A stretch of DNA of 64,000 nucleotides. It comes from Sphagnum compactum. Lineage: Eukaryota; Bryophyta; Sphagnopsida; Sphagnales. The notes under the pieces are model-generated. The model was not told where the DNA came from. It saw only the letters and a list, made by a program, of their open reading frames with translations, and ran no database searches. Location of the stretch: the NCBI GenBank assembly GCA_965153455.1, contig OZ234501.1, positions 4,898,001-4,962,000 of the forward strand, given 5' to 3'. The translations under genes were made by a program, and so were the position numbers. Positions 60,893 to 64,000 of this stretch are shown in pieces (positions within the stretch are counted from its first letter, which is position 1; each line of letters begins with the position of its first letter).

Positions 60893-63743
60893 ACCCCCAA
60901 ATTGCACAACTTGCTCAAATAATCCAAATGAACATTTTGGCAAAAAATATTTTTGGTTTTACCTCAAATTTATTTTTTTGCAAATGCAAGAAAATTCAAA
61001 ACCCACTCCACATGAAAAATTGTGAAATTTGAACTTTTGTATAATTAGTTAAGATTTCTTGATTTTTTTAATAGATTAGTTTAATTTTAACACTAACCTA
61101 CTCTATGAATCATGCCTCAACACCCCCCAACCCCTTGTTAATATCGTAATGTAGATAAATAATTTCATTAAAAACCTATAGCACATCTGTCAAAGGTTGT
61201 GCTTTGATATGTGACATTAATCCATCACAATAAAATGCATTCGATTTTTCCACATTTAGCAAGTGGTAATGGGAGGCCATTATAGACAAATTCATTTAGG
61301 GTATAATGTAGATTGTTTTGGGTGCTTTTACTTGAGATTAATTTAATTTTGGCATTAATTTAATCAACTTTGTGAAATGTATTGTGAACACGCCAAGCAC
61401 TTGCAATTAAGGTGAAAGCACACCATGATGAATAAAAAATGTTGTCACAAATACTAATTTTCAAAACTATACATGTTCCAACTTCCACCATAAAATATTT
61501 AAATTTGTTTTATAAAATTTTCTACTAATATGGTAATTTAAAATCCAAAGACTAAAATTGTTGAAGGATACTACATTTTTATTAATATTAAATGAATATA
61601 TTATATTTTGAGAATATAATAATAATAATATGTTGTAAAGTGCAAATATACTCTAAAAATCATTCAAATGATTCCCAAACTTGATGAAACCTTAGTCATC
61701 ATATATTGAATACAAATTTTCAATTAATTGTATAATTTAAATTCCATATGAAGAGTTTTAGATTCATGCGATTTCACAAAAAACATATGGACAAGGTTTT
61801 TCCAATCAAATAAGTGCAAGTGTGAAAAATAATAATTTTTCTGAGATATTATTTTGACAGGTAACAAATTGTGTTGAAGGAATTGTGTTAAAAACCCATA
61901 TTATGTGTTTATCAAAATATTAAATGAAATGAAAGAAAAATTACCTTCAAAATAATGCAAAATGTACTAAAAACAAAACACATTTTCTTGCCCAAGTTGA
62001 CCCTTTGTAATGTGTTTTCACCCTTATCAATGTTTTTTCTTAATTGAAAACATATGACATATGACTATTGTTTGAGCTCTTGTGGTGTTGGGTTGTTCAT
62101 TAATTGAAATGAGTCAAAGATCTAGAGTTGGTTAAAAGAAATTTTAAAAATAAGTTTTTGGTGATTTACAAGGGGAGATGGGTTTAATTAGACAATTTGT
62201 TTTCTCTAAGGTGGTTGATTTTCACTACTAAGGTTAGAATGTTGTTAGATTTTCAGCTATCACCAATTCACAACAAAAATTTAGATGATCTTCTAATGAA
62301 CTATGGAGACTCCAAACTCCAAAGGTGCATGTAACACATTATCAAACAACATTAAAGAAAAAACATAAAATTGAGTCTTTAATGTTTATTGTGCATTCAT
62401 ACGCAAAATTCAAGCTAAATAGTTGCACATGTGAAGGGATTGAACCCTCTTTTAAATTTCCCATTATAGCACAAATGTGTTAAAGAGAAGGTTAAGTGAA
62501 TAGAACATAATACAAGCCATGTTATAATTATCAAATAGATCATTTTGTATTAAGACATTAGAACTTGCATTCAACATGGAAACACAAAGGTAAATTGTAA
62601 CTAATTAAAAGTGGTATCCATTTAAGATTCACAAACTCCATTTACACAAAAACAACTAGGAAACATTTGCAACTTGCAAGGCTATTGGAACCCAAACAAA
62701 GGAGAATCCAACATTTGCATTAGATAATTCCATAGCCAAAAGCCTTAAACAAACTAAGCTTCAACACCATATCAAGGATGTTATGCTCTTATGCATCTAC
62801 ATATGGAAAATTATGCAAAGTGTAAAACTCATGAGAAAACATTCTAATTTCACCAAAACCTACAATATTAGTGAGTTGATTGCTCAACTTGGAGTTGTAC
62901 ACAAAACACCAAAAATTTGTTTAGTAACATTCATCTTCCACACTCCCAAGGACTTGTAACATGGTAATAGTTACTAGTTTTGGAATGATGTGGAAAACAA
63001 CAAAAAAACATTATAGATTCTAAAAGAGTGTGTTAGAGTGATGTGAGAAGATTTAAATGTACAAGTTTTAGTCATGACATCCAAAGCATTGGATTTAATT
63101 TCTACCTTGAACATGGATTGTTAAATGTCAAAAAAAGTTGTTCAAACCATCTTAAACACCCAAACATCATTGTTGCCCATCTTCATGGGGTGGTAGTATG
63201 GACCTTATAATTATCACCTTTAGATGTTTTTTGAATCTTTCTTCTACATTTGATTGCAATGAGTACTATGGGTACACCATGCCCAAGTTGTCCATAGTCC
63301 CATGAATAAAAAAATTACTACCTTTGCAATTTGTAACAATGCAATTTGTAGCCTTTACCATTCACACAAATACCCCACATCAATGATCAATATGACACAT
63401 GTCAAGTTCAAATGCCAAACTTGAAACACCTATAAAAAAGAAAAATGTAAGACATGGGTAAAGGTGAAGAAAATATTTGTGAGTGAAGGCATGATAAAGC
63501 AGACAAGAAAAAAGGTAGTATTTCAAAATCAATTTTAAAATTAAATCATTTTGACATAAACATAAAAAAGTAAACTCAAAAATTTTAAGTTTCATTATGA
63601 AACATTTGTGTGTTCCATTGAGTTTATAGTAAGTTGAATACAAAATTTGGAAAGTTTTATATATATTAATAGGTAATAAATACATTTGAAATTGAGTGAT
63701 CAATATGGTGTTCAAATTTAACTTGCCATTATATATATACGAG
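60893..63743. other. AT-rich spacer
   Basis: No gene or RNA recognised; the 63380-63715 minus frame is AT-driven without motifs. Confidence 0.5.
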
Positions 63744-64000
63744 TGTTGTGACCCGTGGCTACGCCACTCCAGCCACCCGTGGCACCTCGCCCGGCCCCCC
63801 GCAGCGGCTGCCCTGGCTGCTGTTTTTTTTGGCCTCTCTGAGGACCTCGTTTCAAGACCCTAACGACGGGTTTTCTCTCTGAGGACCTCGTTTCAGGTCC
63901 CCAATGACGGGTTTTCTTTCTGGGAACCTCGTTTCAGGTCCGTCTCGAGGTCTGGACCGGGTACTGAGAATCTCGATTCAGGTCCTTTACCGAGGATTCT
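63744..64000. mobile_element. GC-rich segment with 41-bp tandem repeat, possible LTR start, cut by window end
   Basis: Composition changes abruptly from AT-rich to GC-rich at TGTTGTGACCCGTGGC (63744), starting TG as LTRs do. ACCTCGTTTCA recurs at 63844, 63885 and 63926 (41-bp period), with a looser fourth copy (ATCTCGATTCA) near 63970. Between copies run GACGGGTTTTCT and CTCTGAGG. No coding frame is visible. If an LTR, ACGAG just before it would be the candidate target duplication; the other end is outside the window. Confidence 0.4.

Overview
The window is nuclear DNA of a land plant. Three intact, intron-containing plant genes are present: UVR8 (UV-B photoreceptor), LHCA1 (photosystem I antenna) and RPL13 (cytosolic ribosomal protein eL13). 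Their introns are short with GT/AG borders, and the Arabidopsis-type TTTAGGG/CCCTAAA motif sits upstream of two of them. The lineage cannot be fixed from the sequence. Low gene density, very AT-rich spacers and old mobile-element remnants suggest a large repeat-rich genome. Bases were read by eye and no database was searched.

Layout. 0-2.3 kb: AT-rich DNA with a decayed hAT-like fragment. 2.3-6.8 kb: UVR8 on +, 12 exons, with a 19-G run just before the start codon. 6.8-8.7 kb: spacer. 8.7-10.1 kb: LHCA1 on -, 4 exons, with telo-box, CCAAT and ACGT motifs upstream. 10.1-15.9 kb: spacer with a decayed pogo-like DDE transposase and a 48-bp (16-codon) tandem array. 15.9-21.4 kb: three inverted-repeat or CACTA-like elements. 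22.1-24 kb: LINE remnant and a dispersed repeat. 25-27.4 kb: four repeat blocks. 27.45-28.9 kb: RPL13 on +, 3 exons, with a telo-box. 31.2-34.4 kb: spacer. 34.4-37.2 kb: probable CACTA-like element containing a near-perfect 61-bp hairpin. 37.9-39.2 kb: Ty3/gypsy-like gag pseudogene. 39.8-40.4 kb: PIF/Harbinger transposase remnant. 41.4-42.5 kb: minisatellite. 42.86-44.48 kb: well-bounded non-autonomous CACTA element with a 3-bp target-site duplication and an internal tRNA-like sequence. 45.1-47 kb: tandem arrays. 49.3-51.3 kb: unrecognised multi-stop reading frame on -. 51.3-63.7 kb: AT-rich spacer with small repeats. 63.74 kb to the end: abruptly GC-rich DNA with a 41-bp repeat, possibly the start of an LTR.

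The three genes are unrelated housekeeping or photobiology genes with separate promoters; UVR8 and LHCA1 converge. The rest is mostly mobile-element debris whose damage is dominated by changes readable as C-to-T or G-to-A, as expected from deamination of methylated cytosine. No clearly new biological system was found. The best leads are the bounded CACTA element, the 61-bp hairpin, the long-TIR element at 17.5-19.1 kb, the unrecognised pseudogene at 49.3-51.3 kb and the GC-rich right edge.
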